From Tricholoma matsutake (Eukaryota > Basidiomycota > Agaricomycetes > Agaricales > Tricholomataceae), in NCBI GenBank assembly GCA_026075535.2, contig AP026543.1:11966001-12030000 (forward strand): a DNA stretch of 64,000 nucleotides, in the 5' to 3' direction. The notes beneath the pieces were generated by a model. The model was not told the DNA's origin. It was given only the letters and a program-made list of their open reading frames with translations, and made no database searches. Each line of letters begins with the position of its first letter. The first letter of the stretch is position 1. A program made the translations under genes and the position numbers. Positions 55,652-64,000 of this stretch are shown piece by piece.

Positions 55652-56240
55652 GATGTGTATCTTCAGACGTGTCAATGTCAACACACTTTCTCCAGGTTTC
55701 AATGCAGTATCCATGTGGATTCTGCACCCAATCAAGTCTCAATGGGGCATGTTCAGTACGCATGCAAACTGGCAAGGCTATTTCGACATGTTCTCGCGCT
55801 TATGATTTCAAGATCTCTCCCACTTCAAAGATCTCAAAGCAGAAGGCATGCACAAATGTTCCAATCCAATGCCAAATATCCATTGGAAGTACAACATGCA
55901 CCGACACCTTCAGGACTGACACCCTTCTTGGGAAAGCAATGCAGCCTCAGAGCTCAATGAATTCCATGAAAAGATCACCATAACCAACAAGGAGGAGAAT
56001 AGGCTAAAGATACCAGAAAGTAAACAAGGTTGGTCCACAGTCATATACACTGATGTGTATGATTTATGTCGTCTGAACCACCTCACATTTATCCACAATG
56101 GTTGGGGAGATTCTCCACAAAGATCAAGGCAAACATCTTTTGTGCCTGCTTCTCTTGAACCATTTCCTCCGATTTCTCTTCTGATCCCACCCAGACTTAA
56201 TTACACTTCAGGTATGCATGGTAAAGATGTGTTTTCCTAG
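55652..56240 (+). pseudogene. Unrecognised decayed coding sequence
   Basis: Partial frames carry plausible protein sequence: GMFSTHANWQGYFDMFS-like text early and WSTVIYTDVYDLCRLNHL, FIHNGWGDSPQRS late (56030-56110). They are in different phases with stops between. No family recognised. It directly abuts the LTR-like repeat, as does the remnant at 7.2 kb, so each repeat copy may sit at the edge of a similar relic. Confidence 0.25.
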
Positions 56241-56710
56241 ATTACTTGTCGTATATAATCTTTCATATTAAACTTACCAGCGTTGGACTCGGAACGGAGT
56301 TGATTCAAATTTGATGGCAAGGGTCTATCCCGTGCACATGCCGTGTCCCGGAAATCACCAGTCGTGCTTTGTCATGAATGGATCTGACGGCCATGATCGG
56401 TGGATCTGACACCTCTTGTTGTCGCTCGCTTCGTAGGGCTCGGCACGGCGCTCCATCACTGTTTAGTTGTTTGTTTGGTTTTCTAACACAGCTGTGGTGC
56501 AAGGGTCTATCGACATGATATCGGCTGTAATAGCATGCTGACGACGCGTCTTACGCCGTTTGCGCATATAGATGCATGTGCGGGCGCGGGTATGGATGCA
56601 AGAACGGGCGGTAATGTCGATACGGGATTCGGGGCCATGGCTGGGACAGGAACCGGGGCGGAGGAAGTGGCAGAGCGGTGGTCACCTTCGAGACTACGAT
56701 AGCCGCACCT

Positions 56711-57225
56711 TCATTCCCATTCTTTATGCGTTTTTTTCCTTCCCTCTGTCAACACACTGTGGTTGCTGCCAGGTCCATCGCCTTTCCTCTTCTTTCCTCT
56801 CCCCACCTTTCCGGCAAGGGAAACTCTTGGACTGACGTGCCCGGTGGTACACTTTGTCCAGACAGTTGGAATGGGAACGAGTTTGTGGCAGGCAGGATAA
56901 GACGAGGTCGTCAGGTTGGCAGGGTCTGTACTCTGGGGAACGTTCGTGGCAAGTGGAAAAGACGACGCCATCAGGTTAGTAAGGTCCCCGGACTCCGGAA
57001 TCTGGTGAATGTCCATGGCAAGCGGGAAAGATGGCGCTGGCTTGTGGAAGGCGGGAAAGCTGTTGCCATCGCGAATGTGAGGTCCCTCGTTTCCGGAATC
57101 TGAGGGCCATTGAGCATCGGGTTCCCTGCCATCGCATTGAATTGTTGTTGGACGGCTAGGGCAGGATTTTGGTCCATAGCAGGAAGCGGAGGCAGACTAG
57201 AGAGGATGTTGTTAAACCACGACAT
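56711..57225 (-). CDS. Hypothetical protein with internal repeats
   Basis: From an ATG at about 57225 the protein starts MSWFNNILSSLPPLP, then AVQQQFNAMAGNPMLNG. It continues, across one frame change near 57040, into repeats of about 21 residues: IPETRDLTFAMATAFP, IPESGDLTNLMASSFP, STDPANLTTSSYPAC. The DNA repeat period is about 63-66 bp. No family recognised. The frame change makes it an uncertain gene; the conserved repeat frame argues for coding at some time. Confidence 0.3.
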
Positions 57226-57246
57226 CTGATATGGCACGTGAATATT

Positions 57247-57670
57247 GGGTGACTTTCCGTAAGGATTTAGAAAAATTTAGAAGAGTTGATAGGACAACGA
57301 GCTGAGTTCGAACACATTTGGAATCAGTCTTTGTAGATATTTCTAAACCGTAAGCAAACTAAGTACCGAATTTATTAGATGCTGATGGAGGGAGCGGGAA
57401 CGGGACGGGATCATGTGTATTCCCAAAACGGGTCTCTGGAACGCAAAAGATAGAGATCCTATCACACCGATCTCATTTAGCGAGGTAGAAATTGTTTATA
57501 GGTAACTACAGAGGGGTCCTGAGGCCTCTGTAGATCATGCAATCTACAGAGGTTGGTTTTCAGGAACTGAAATGAAATTCGTCCCAATTTGGCTTCGGCA
57601 TGGCGGCTGATGGAAGTTTAGAGCGTCGAAACCTCTCTAGATTTTTCTAGATCCTTACGGGAAGTCACCC
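57247..57670. mobile_element. 424-bp MITE with long terminal inverted repeats
   Basis: It starts GGGTGACTTTCCGTAAGGAT and ends with the inverse of GGGTGACTTCCCGTAAGGAT; the inverted similarity extends to about 35 bp through TAGAAAAAT. ATT flanks both ends (57244-57246 and 57671-57673), consistent with a 3-bp duplication as in PIF/Harbinger-type elements. A partial second copy lies at 34826-35060. The interior has hairpins built on CTACAGAGG/CCTCTGTAG. Confidence 0.75.
57528..57555. repeat. 11-bp perfect hairpin inside the MITE
   Basis: CCTCTGTAGAT pairs with ATCTACAGAGG around CATGCA. A further CTACAGAGG copy upstream can pair with the same CCTCTGTAG, so alternative structures are possible. 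Confidence 0.65.
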
Positions 57671-58123
57671 ATTGAATAGGAACTTGAAGGGGAGCGTTCT
57701 TGTCCCAAGGAATCGACGATTTCGGATCTTGGTATTGGATTGGTTGGGACCAAGCTGTAAGAAACTGCCCAGTGACAGTGTCATGGCCATATGCCAGATT
57801 ATTGAACCGTGAAGAGGGACCGGGGTTGACGTAAGGTTGCTTTTGTTAGGTTACTTGAATTTTAGATACCTTGTAGCTTTGGTAGGCCGATGGTAGACCC
57901 AGCTTCAAGCTGCTCATAATATATGTGGGCACTGATTAATGATTAGCCATCTGCGAATATGTGTGGAAACAATGGGTGACGTTCATAGGTGCGTCCAGCT
58001 TGAGTATTTACTAAACCAACGCTGTAAACTTGGCTGTGCATGTGGTGCTGCGCACGGCATGTCCGAGTTCTCTCAGTAAGTGGGAGAGTGATGTTTTATA
58101 CATCGCCATGGATCCGTGATGAT

Positions 58124-58328
58124 CAAGGGGTACTCGGCACCACAAAAAAGAGGGTATCCTAAAAAATACAACCCATGTAACATGATCTGGTCGGTTGGTG
58201 AGTTACAGCCATTTTGATGAAAAATATTCAAATAAATTTTTATTTTTTCTGATATTTTTCTTCAGCGCAACTGGCCATTCTGAGCAACTTTCAAAAATTT
58301 CAACCTCAATTGTGCCGAGTACCCCTTG
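58124..58328. mobile_element. Short non-autonomous hAT-like element 4 (205 bp)
   Basis: A perfect 17-bp terminal inverted repeat (CAAGGGGTACTCGGCAC) with a perfect 8-bp duplication GTGATGAT (58116-58123 and 58329-58336). The interior is AT-rich with no coding sequence. Perfect ends suggest a recent insertion. Confidence 0.9.
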
Positions 58329-58382
58329 GTGATGATAGAAGTCAGTTCCTAGGACTCATAAATAAGTGAGCGCATACCATGT

Positions 58383-58823
58383 GGCATGATGTCATTGATG
58401 GTCATGGAACCAGATCATTCCGGTGCCTGTCACTACACGTTCCGTGAAATGCTCATTCTCAAGATGAATAATTCCTTTGTTAGTGTAACGAACACGAGCC
58501 AAGTTGGCCACAGCGTACACAAATATCTTGATCTAACGATGGTGGCGATCCGTTTTCAATGTCAAAACCAAGGAGAGGTGGAGTCTGAACAAAATTGTGG
58601 TCTTCCTCGACAAATAGGTGGAGCATTTCGAAACTAGTGGGACCGTACCTAACTTATCTATGCATGCCTGCAAAGATCTTTGTGCACCATAAAGGACAAT
58701 TACTTCACAGTTAGTTGTCGGGGTTCGGGTTACGCTGTTGATATCATGTCCATCAGGGCAAACAACATCACCAAACGTCGCAGTATCAGGTGTATGAAGG
58801 AAATGGTGCATAATAGAATGCAC
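58383..58823 (-). pseudogene. Unrecognised gene fragment
   Basis: Minus-strand frames carry CEVIVLYGAQRSLQACIDKLGTVP (about 58620-58730), then ENGSPPSLDQDI and, in a third phase, VANLARVRYTNKGIIHLENEHFT and GTGMIWFHDHQ. The phases differ by single bases, so this looks like one protein with frameshifts. The sequence looks strongly protein-like, but I do not recognise the family. It ends about 50 bp before the regulator pseudogene on the same strand. Confidence 0.35.
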
Positions 58824-58875
58824 TGACTAAGTCATGATACCATTGTACTAGAACGCACGAAAACAGATGCTTAGC

Positions 58876-60734
58876 CTAGCACTTGATAAAATTGCCCACA
58901 ATCATAGTCGGAATCCCCCACTTATCTCTCCTGATCGTGAACGAGAAACAGCAACTGATAAAATCCTCCTCATCAGTCGGATCTTCCTCTAGTGCCACCT
59001 GGAATGAATCTGGGCTGTCGGAATTAGATTTTAAGAGCGGCTTATATCGCAGCGCGCAAGATGTAAGAACTGATTTTTGGGAAGAGTCGAAAGCAACGAG
59101 TCCATATTTCTATGTTGCATGTTAACGGGATTCAGGGTCAGGAAAGGTAGATGCGCACTTCCCAGTAGTTCACGGCCGATTCTTCAGCCATGAGCTCGTA
59201 TATACATAGGCGACCCTGTTAATTGATCGAAACATACATTAGTGTGTGGGATCATTGGGCCAAAGGTAAACAACCATCCTTACGTCCCGCATCATATAAC
59301 CGTCTATGCCCAGCAGTTCAATGAACTCTTGGTTACACTTATATATCTCTCCCGTACGTCGCCAGAGGCAGGCAGGCACGCCCATTGCAGCGAAAACACG
59401 GTCGTAATCCAGTAGCAGCCGCTCAAAAGTTTCCTCGATGGATGAAAGGTCCTGTGGGAATAAAAATCGACAAGCAAAAATTATATGAGATCGATCTACA
59501 TACAACTTGAAGGTCTCGGAGCGATTGTGCGACTGCCTAAATGCAAGAAGTGTTTGATCCGTGAGTTAAAACCGTCATGTGAAGAGGCGATCCTTACTCT
59601 GAATTTAGGTCTCAGCACCGAAAGTGGCTGTAAGATTCGCTGCTTCGATGCTTGCGAAACACTTCGCAATCGTCAACGCTCCGCACCATCAGCATGATCG
59701 AGAGCGTACTTTCCATCCATCCATCGTGATAACCGTGCATAACCTTTGACATAGTTATACGGTTTTAAAAGCCCGGCCTCGTACTTGCTGCGAATGATCC
59801 TGTTGAGTCGCTCATTACGCGAACCTGACTCCTGATCTGCAGCTGCGAGGATAAATCTTTCGGCCTTCGTGAGGGAAGGAAGAATAGCGGATGACATATC
59901 GTTATTGCGTTGCGTTTCCCTATGGTCTTGGGCAGCGCCGTCTATTACGTTCATGCAGAGAGGATCTGAGATTAAGTTAAGTCGCATAGAATCAACGTTT
60001 AGGGTTGGGGCGAAAATAGAAGAGGATGAAGACGGCGCGAAGAAAATTCCTTCATTCGGTGCTTCTAGAAGATGACTTTGAGAAGTGTATCATCAGAGAG
60101 ACATCAGGCCGCGACACAGGAATGGGATTCGTACTTCAAGGCTGAGAATTCATTTCCAAAGGTTTCCGGTTCTGGGTAGAAAGGTTGAACCTGGATAACG
60201 TTCATCGGCCATTCAGATTGATGTGGCCGTTGGGTTGAGGGAGGCTCTTGGTATACTGGTAATTTGTGATGAGATAACAAGGTGAATGTCATCGATCATA
60301 AGACGTATACCAGGGACAAAGGTCCGCAACATGCCTACAGTCGCAGCATCTGTTGGTTGCTTGTCGGTTAACTTTGCACTCCTCCACTCATCGTGACATA
60401 GGTGCCTAATTTCACACTTTGTACTGCGGTTATTAATCCCAAAGTCAAGAGGAGGAGTACAGCCGCGTGAAGCATGAACTCACCAGCATTGGCAGGGTCT
60501 ACGTTCATCACATGCCATATGGCTCCGTCTACCATACAAGCAAGAATGGTTAACATTCATTCTTTCCGTAGTCTCCCCTTGCTTTCGGCCTTCGTCGTGT
60601 TGGCCAGTTGATGGTAGACTGTCCAAGTTGGCCGATGGTGCATCATCACTGTGAGCAAGCGTAGCAGCTGATGCAAGAGCAATAGGCCCGTTCCTCTGCA
60701 GCGAATCAGAAAAAGAAATAAAACTCGACATCAA
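58876..60734 (-). pseudogene. Ert1/Rds2/AcuK-like Zn2Cys6-PAS transcription factor, decaying
   Basis: Inferred exons: 60484-60734, 60311-60423, about 60135-60255, about 59598-60064, 59507-59536, 59284-59451, 59159-59215, 58876-59109 (stop TAG). Nearly all introns keep GT/AG ends; the junction between exons 3 and 4 does not keep phase as I read it. The first exons code a Zn2Cys6 cluster near HSCLYGRRSHMACDERRPC, where the second Cys is Gly. Further on, KAERFILAAADQ, NRIIRSKYEAGLLKPYNYV and, in the PAS region, YDRVFAAMGVPACLWRRTGEIYK, IYELMAEESAVNYWE and CCFSFTIRRDKWGIP are family hallmarks. A TGA at 59673-59675 stands where the frame needs Arg. These proteins activate gluconeogenesis genes. 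With a damaged zinc cluster and a stop, this copy is probably dead, and a working paralogue is likely elsewhere. Confidence 0.8.
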
Positions 60735-61711
60735 AGCATTGGGTAGGTAGGTGCGAGTAACTTGGCGAGTACGTCTGGGAGGATTTCAAGATCCAATACT
60801 GCTTTCAATTTAGCATTAGCAACGGGCAGTGATATGCTTATGTAATGCATGGATGCATGGAATTGTACCTCACTTGGCAGTGTATCAACTGACTAGGAGC
60901 GCTCACTGTGGGCTCACACGAGCTCCCTAGTTTACATGCTGCGATCAGCTATATATGATATGTATTTCGGTGATCTCGCAGACTCACTCTGACTGAGTCT
61001 ACAGCTCTGGGACAGCTCCGGAACGGTGATTGAGCAACGAGTCCTCCGTGTACATCGCTCGTAATTCTCACCATCCTGATGTAACAAGCTATGGGGCATT
61101 GTCAACAATCAATCAGTAAGTATTTGGCAGAATCGCGCCCACCACGATGTCAATCAACGATGGATTCGATTTGTTTTTGGGCCTGGCGAGCAGGATAAGT
61201 CGTCGGGAGTACGAAAATTAGTATCCGCGAATGCGTACGATCCTAGTGCACCTTACGCCCTGATCTCTTCGACATTCTTAACTGGCATCTGTAGACTGGG
61301 GTCTCGAAGTGGAAGGAAGAAAGAAGCTTCCGGGATCTGCCTGTGAAGTACGCGATTCCGATCATCCCGAAATTCTCCCGTCAAGGCATACACATTTCAG
61401 ACCAGATTACAATGTTGTCTAGCTAAATGAAATGAGATTCTCATGTATTAAAAGGTTGGGAGACCAGTGCACTTGGTGTGAGCGTCACATTAACGCTCAA
61501 TGGTGTCGTTAACTTTCACGGAAACATCAATGAAAGTAAAAAGTGCTCTAGAATGGATAATGTGAGGTGACTCGAAACGCAGTTTCATACCAACACCCCT
61601 GCTCTACTAGAATATGCGTATTGAAAGTCCAATAGATTGTAGATACATACGAGCATAACCTCTCTGTCCTGTTCACCCCTCCTCTCGCCCCCATCATCAT
61701 GCAAGTCATGC
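60735..61711. other. Intergenic region between the two host-like genes
   Basis: Both neighbours are on the minus strand, so this is the promoter side of the regulator and the 3' side of the co-chaperone gene. A GAGCGT/ACGCTC hairpin lies at about 61480-61500. No TATA box or gene was recognised. Confidence 0.45.
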
Positions 61712-63583
61712 CTAGTGCCCCGTACTGAAATGGAATTGATACCCACCCGAGTGACCACCACCAGCACCCGACTGCTGGAAGAACTGGCTACCACCCTGTT
61801 GGAAGAACTGTGCGAAGGGTTGCTGTCCATTCGCAAAGAAAGGATGCCCTCCCTGCGCTGCTGCGGGGTCATTCGGATCTTCACCATTGTCGAAGCGCTG
61901 GCGCAGTTCTATACGGTACAGATAGGTTAGTTCATTTCAGCGTGGGAAGGAAGAGTGGAATGACGTGCCAGGGTTTCTGAGAACCTCGTAGGCTTCATTG
62001 ACTGCCGCCATTTTGGCCTCGCTCCCGCCTTTGTCAGGGTGGGCGGTTTTAGCAGCGCGGCGGCTATGGAAAGCATTTAGTATATAGTAGGCGAAGACGA
62101 AGAAAGGGGAGGGAATTACAATGCTTTTTTGATAGTTCGGGCATCTGCATCACGAGATACATCGAGGACCTTGTAATAGTCTTTCTGCTTACTCTGCTTG
62201 AGGAGTCTCTGCACGCGCTGCAGACGGTCATGGATCTACCGAAGACAAAGAAGGTAACATCAGCCATGGAACCACAAACGACAATAAGATAGACTTACGT
62301 CCCTCCTGCTCCTTCCACTCTGATCAAACGCCTTCTCGAGGACCCTCACCGCCTCCTCCCACTCCTCCTTCTTTATCAGCACCTCCGCTCGGCCCACCAA
62401 CCCCTCCACATCATTCTCACATCCGTACATCCCAAGCAACTCCTCACACCATCGCCCCGTCTCTCGTGTTGACCCCAGTTGGGTATACGCCTTACACAGC
62501 GCCCTTAGAAGTACCTGCCTCCCGTGAGACACGCGCATCACATCTGGCAGCGGGATTTCTGGAACAAGGTCACCGTGTAGGAGCTGAGGCGGCAGCAATT
62601 TTTCCCCGGTCGTATGTTCTCGAAGAGCATCCTCATATTGCGCTAATCCTCCCCCTTGGTTCTTGCCAGGACCCTTGACGGTAAGGAGCTTGACGATACC
62701 GCTCCAGTTTTCGGATCGCTCTAGATCTTCGAGTTGGACAAATGCTTTGTCTGATGATTTGAGTAACCGATGAAGGATGAGACACTGCTTAGAGTCGGGG
62801 TCAAAATGGAGGCATTGTTTGAGGTTGTTCAGCGGAGATGGGGAGGGCGGGAGCAAAAAGTAGGACAGCCGGAATATGGTGGCGAGCAGCGTCGTTGAGG
62901 GAGGTAGAAGATGGGAAAGACGGCTGTGGAGCAAATTAGGACGATACTATATCAGAAGTGTTTGGTACTCACGTTAAGTCGCCAACAGTGCTCTCGACAT
63001 CGCCAGACGCCAACGCGCACTCAGCACGCACAGAACGTATGTTAATAGAATGGCTAGCACGACGCAGGGCCGCAGTTGCGCTCTCCACGCAGGCAGTCCA
63101 TAGCTGTGCTGCGCGCTCCTTTTCCATCTTTGCCTCCATCCTCTCTCCCTCCTCAATATCCTTCTCCAGCTCCACTGCCTCCTCCCCAGCATGGCCCTTG
63201 CCCTTCGCTAGGACGTACATGTTCAGCTCTTCGCGCGCAGCCTGAAAGTTCCCGTCCCGGGTGTGTATCCGCGCTTTCATAAGGTGCGCATTGTCGAAGC
63301 TCCCGCTCGTCAGAGAAAGGACCTTATCGAAGTCTTCCAGAGCGGGATAATGCCGAGACAGCGAGAACAGGGCGGTAGCACGCTTGTAGTACAAGAGGTA
63401 GTCCGCCGGCGACTGCTCTATTGCTTCGGAATATATCTGTACAGCTTCATTGAATTGGCCAGCAGAGAGCAAGACATTAGCACGGTTGATCAGGGGTAAC
63501 AGACCTGGTGGATATAGACCACGACCGTCGGCGTATACAGTGCCAACGATAGCTAGCAGCGATGACAGCGCAAGGAAGCGCAT
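61712..63583 (-). CDS. DNAJC3/P58IPK-type ER co-chaperone (TPR plus J domain)
   Basis: Five exons: 62973-63583, 62299-62923, 62120-62235, 61969-62063, 61712-61908. Phases join exactly to 547 residues ending FHFSTGH. The start is an ATG at 63583 opening a signal peptide (MRFLALSSLLAIVGTVYA). TPR helices follow (INRANVLLSAGQFNEAVQIY, YKRATALFSLSRHYPALEDF, ARIHTRDGNFQAAREEL), with more TPR-like sequence to about residue 410. The J domain lies near 435-500: DYYKVLDVSRDA, then the HPD motif in KTAHPDKGG, then NEAYEVLRNPELRQRFDNGEDP, and a Gly/Gln/Phe-rich tail. The family acts in the ER lumen, binding unfolded protein and stimulating BiP/Kar2. There is no KDEL-like end. The intron at 61909-61968 has a GC donor. 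It is the best-preserved host gene in the window. Confidence 0.95.
61909..61968 (-). other. GC-AG intron in the co-chaperone gene
   Basis: The 60-bp intron starts GCACGT and ends TATAG. Only this donor keeps the frame NP-E-LRQRF; the nearby GT would shift it. All other introns of the gene start with GT. Confidence 0.75.
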
Positions 63584-64000
63584 TCCTAGGGTGAGCAGGG
63601 CAACGAAGTAAGTATGGAAGACACGTTATTCTCTCACGGTCACTAATCATATCAATTATACAAATCTGAACAAATACTCCTTATCTTCGATGACCTCCGA
63701 GCGCTCAGCATCTGGTTCGGAATTGTGCGACCTGGGCACCTAGCATCTCATCTATGGTGCACAACACCTAGTCACCACCACTTTTGTACAACAGAAATAG
63801 CTCAACCAAAAAACCTTATTTTTCTTATTCCTCTGGTAAAAATGCTCCATTTCACAACAGGATTAGAGCATTTGTCAAAATACTCAAAACTGATGGAGTT
63901 TTTCTTTTTTGTCACTGAGAATTTGGCCACATTACTATATATAGACCGATTTGGACCCTGAATTACCATATTTGGTAGGACCCTAACTTCACAAAATGTC
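63584..64000. other. Upstream region of the co-chaperone gene and window edge
   Basis: Presumed promoter of the minus-strand gene; no TATA box is evident. A plus-strand frame of 78 codons (63725-63961) has no recognised domain and is AT-rich, probably chance. Confidence 0.4.

Noticed and set aside
39..59675. TGA might be a sense codon or recoding signal in this genome, since so many frames continue through it
   Set aside because: The intact co-chaperone gene uses TGG for Trp and shows no internal TGA, several frames plausibly end at TGA, and the same relics carry other CpG transitions and true frameshifts. Mutation from CGA explains the pattern more simply.

Overview
The window reads as nuclear DNA of a basidiomycete fungus, most likely a TE-rich agaricomycete. 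The reasons are short spliceosomal introns (about 49-65 bp), a fungal FunK1-type kinase relic, a Zn2Cys6-plus-PAS regulator of the gluconeogenesis (Ert1/Rds2/AcuK) type, chromoviral Ty3/gypsy elements, DIRS-type tyrosine-recombinase retroelements, and agaricomycete-type DDE and MULE-like transposase relics. Nothing looks bacterial or viral. Roughly three quarters of the window is mobile or repeat-derived.

Layout. 1-8 kb: a decayed repeat-family protein, a foldback element, a decayed Ty1/copia element (2218-6570) carrying a 743-bp solo LTR (5519-6261, TSD CAGAT), and an LTR-like dispersed repeat (6904-7208, second copy at 55329-55651). 8.7-11 kb: a broken gene with a TET/JBP-like 2OG-Fe(II) dioxygenase signature. 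13-22 kb: two long non-autonomous hAT-like elements with perfect 8-bp TSDs (13110-14366 and 20395-22137) on either side of a FunK1 pseudogene and a conserved hypothetical gene. 22.3-24 kb: a 110-bp tandem array and a truncated tyrosine-recombinase element. 24.6-33.1 kb: a nest of chromovirus insertions, including a young full-length 6047-bp copy (26992-33038, TSD CCTCT, two 426-bp LTRs differing at about two sites). 34-38 kb: hAT and other MITEs, a small secreted-protein candidate and an unrecognised gene. 38.7-44.2 kb: a DIRS-like element. 44.6-47.3 kb: a DDE transposase relic. 48.4-52.4 kb: a MULE-like relic. 53-58 kb: inverted-repeat elements. 58.9-63.6 kb: the only clearly host-like block, an Ert1/Rds2-like regulator that is decaying and an intact DNAJC3/P58IPK-type ER co-chaperone in five exons.

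Three signals stand out. First, the solo LTR at 5519-6261 carries eight consecutive short hairpins whose stems differ in sequence but stay self-complementary around a near-constant loop. Second, the two long hAT-like elements share another small hairpin with (C/A)ACT loops and compensatory stem changes. Third, almost every broken frame in the window is broken by an in-frame TGA at a position that fits a former CGA, and other lost residues are also CpG transitions, so methyl-CpG decay appears to be the main cause of gene loss here. The full-length chromovirus also shows the layout expected of a self-primed (Tf1-like) retroelement.

All calls come from reading the sequence and from recalled family motifs; no alignment or database search was run.
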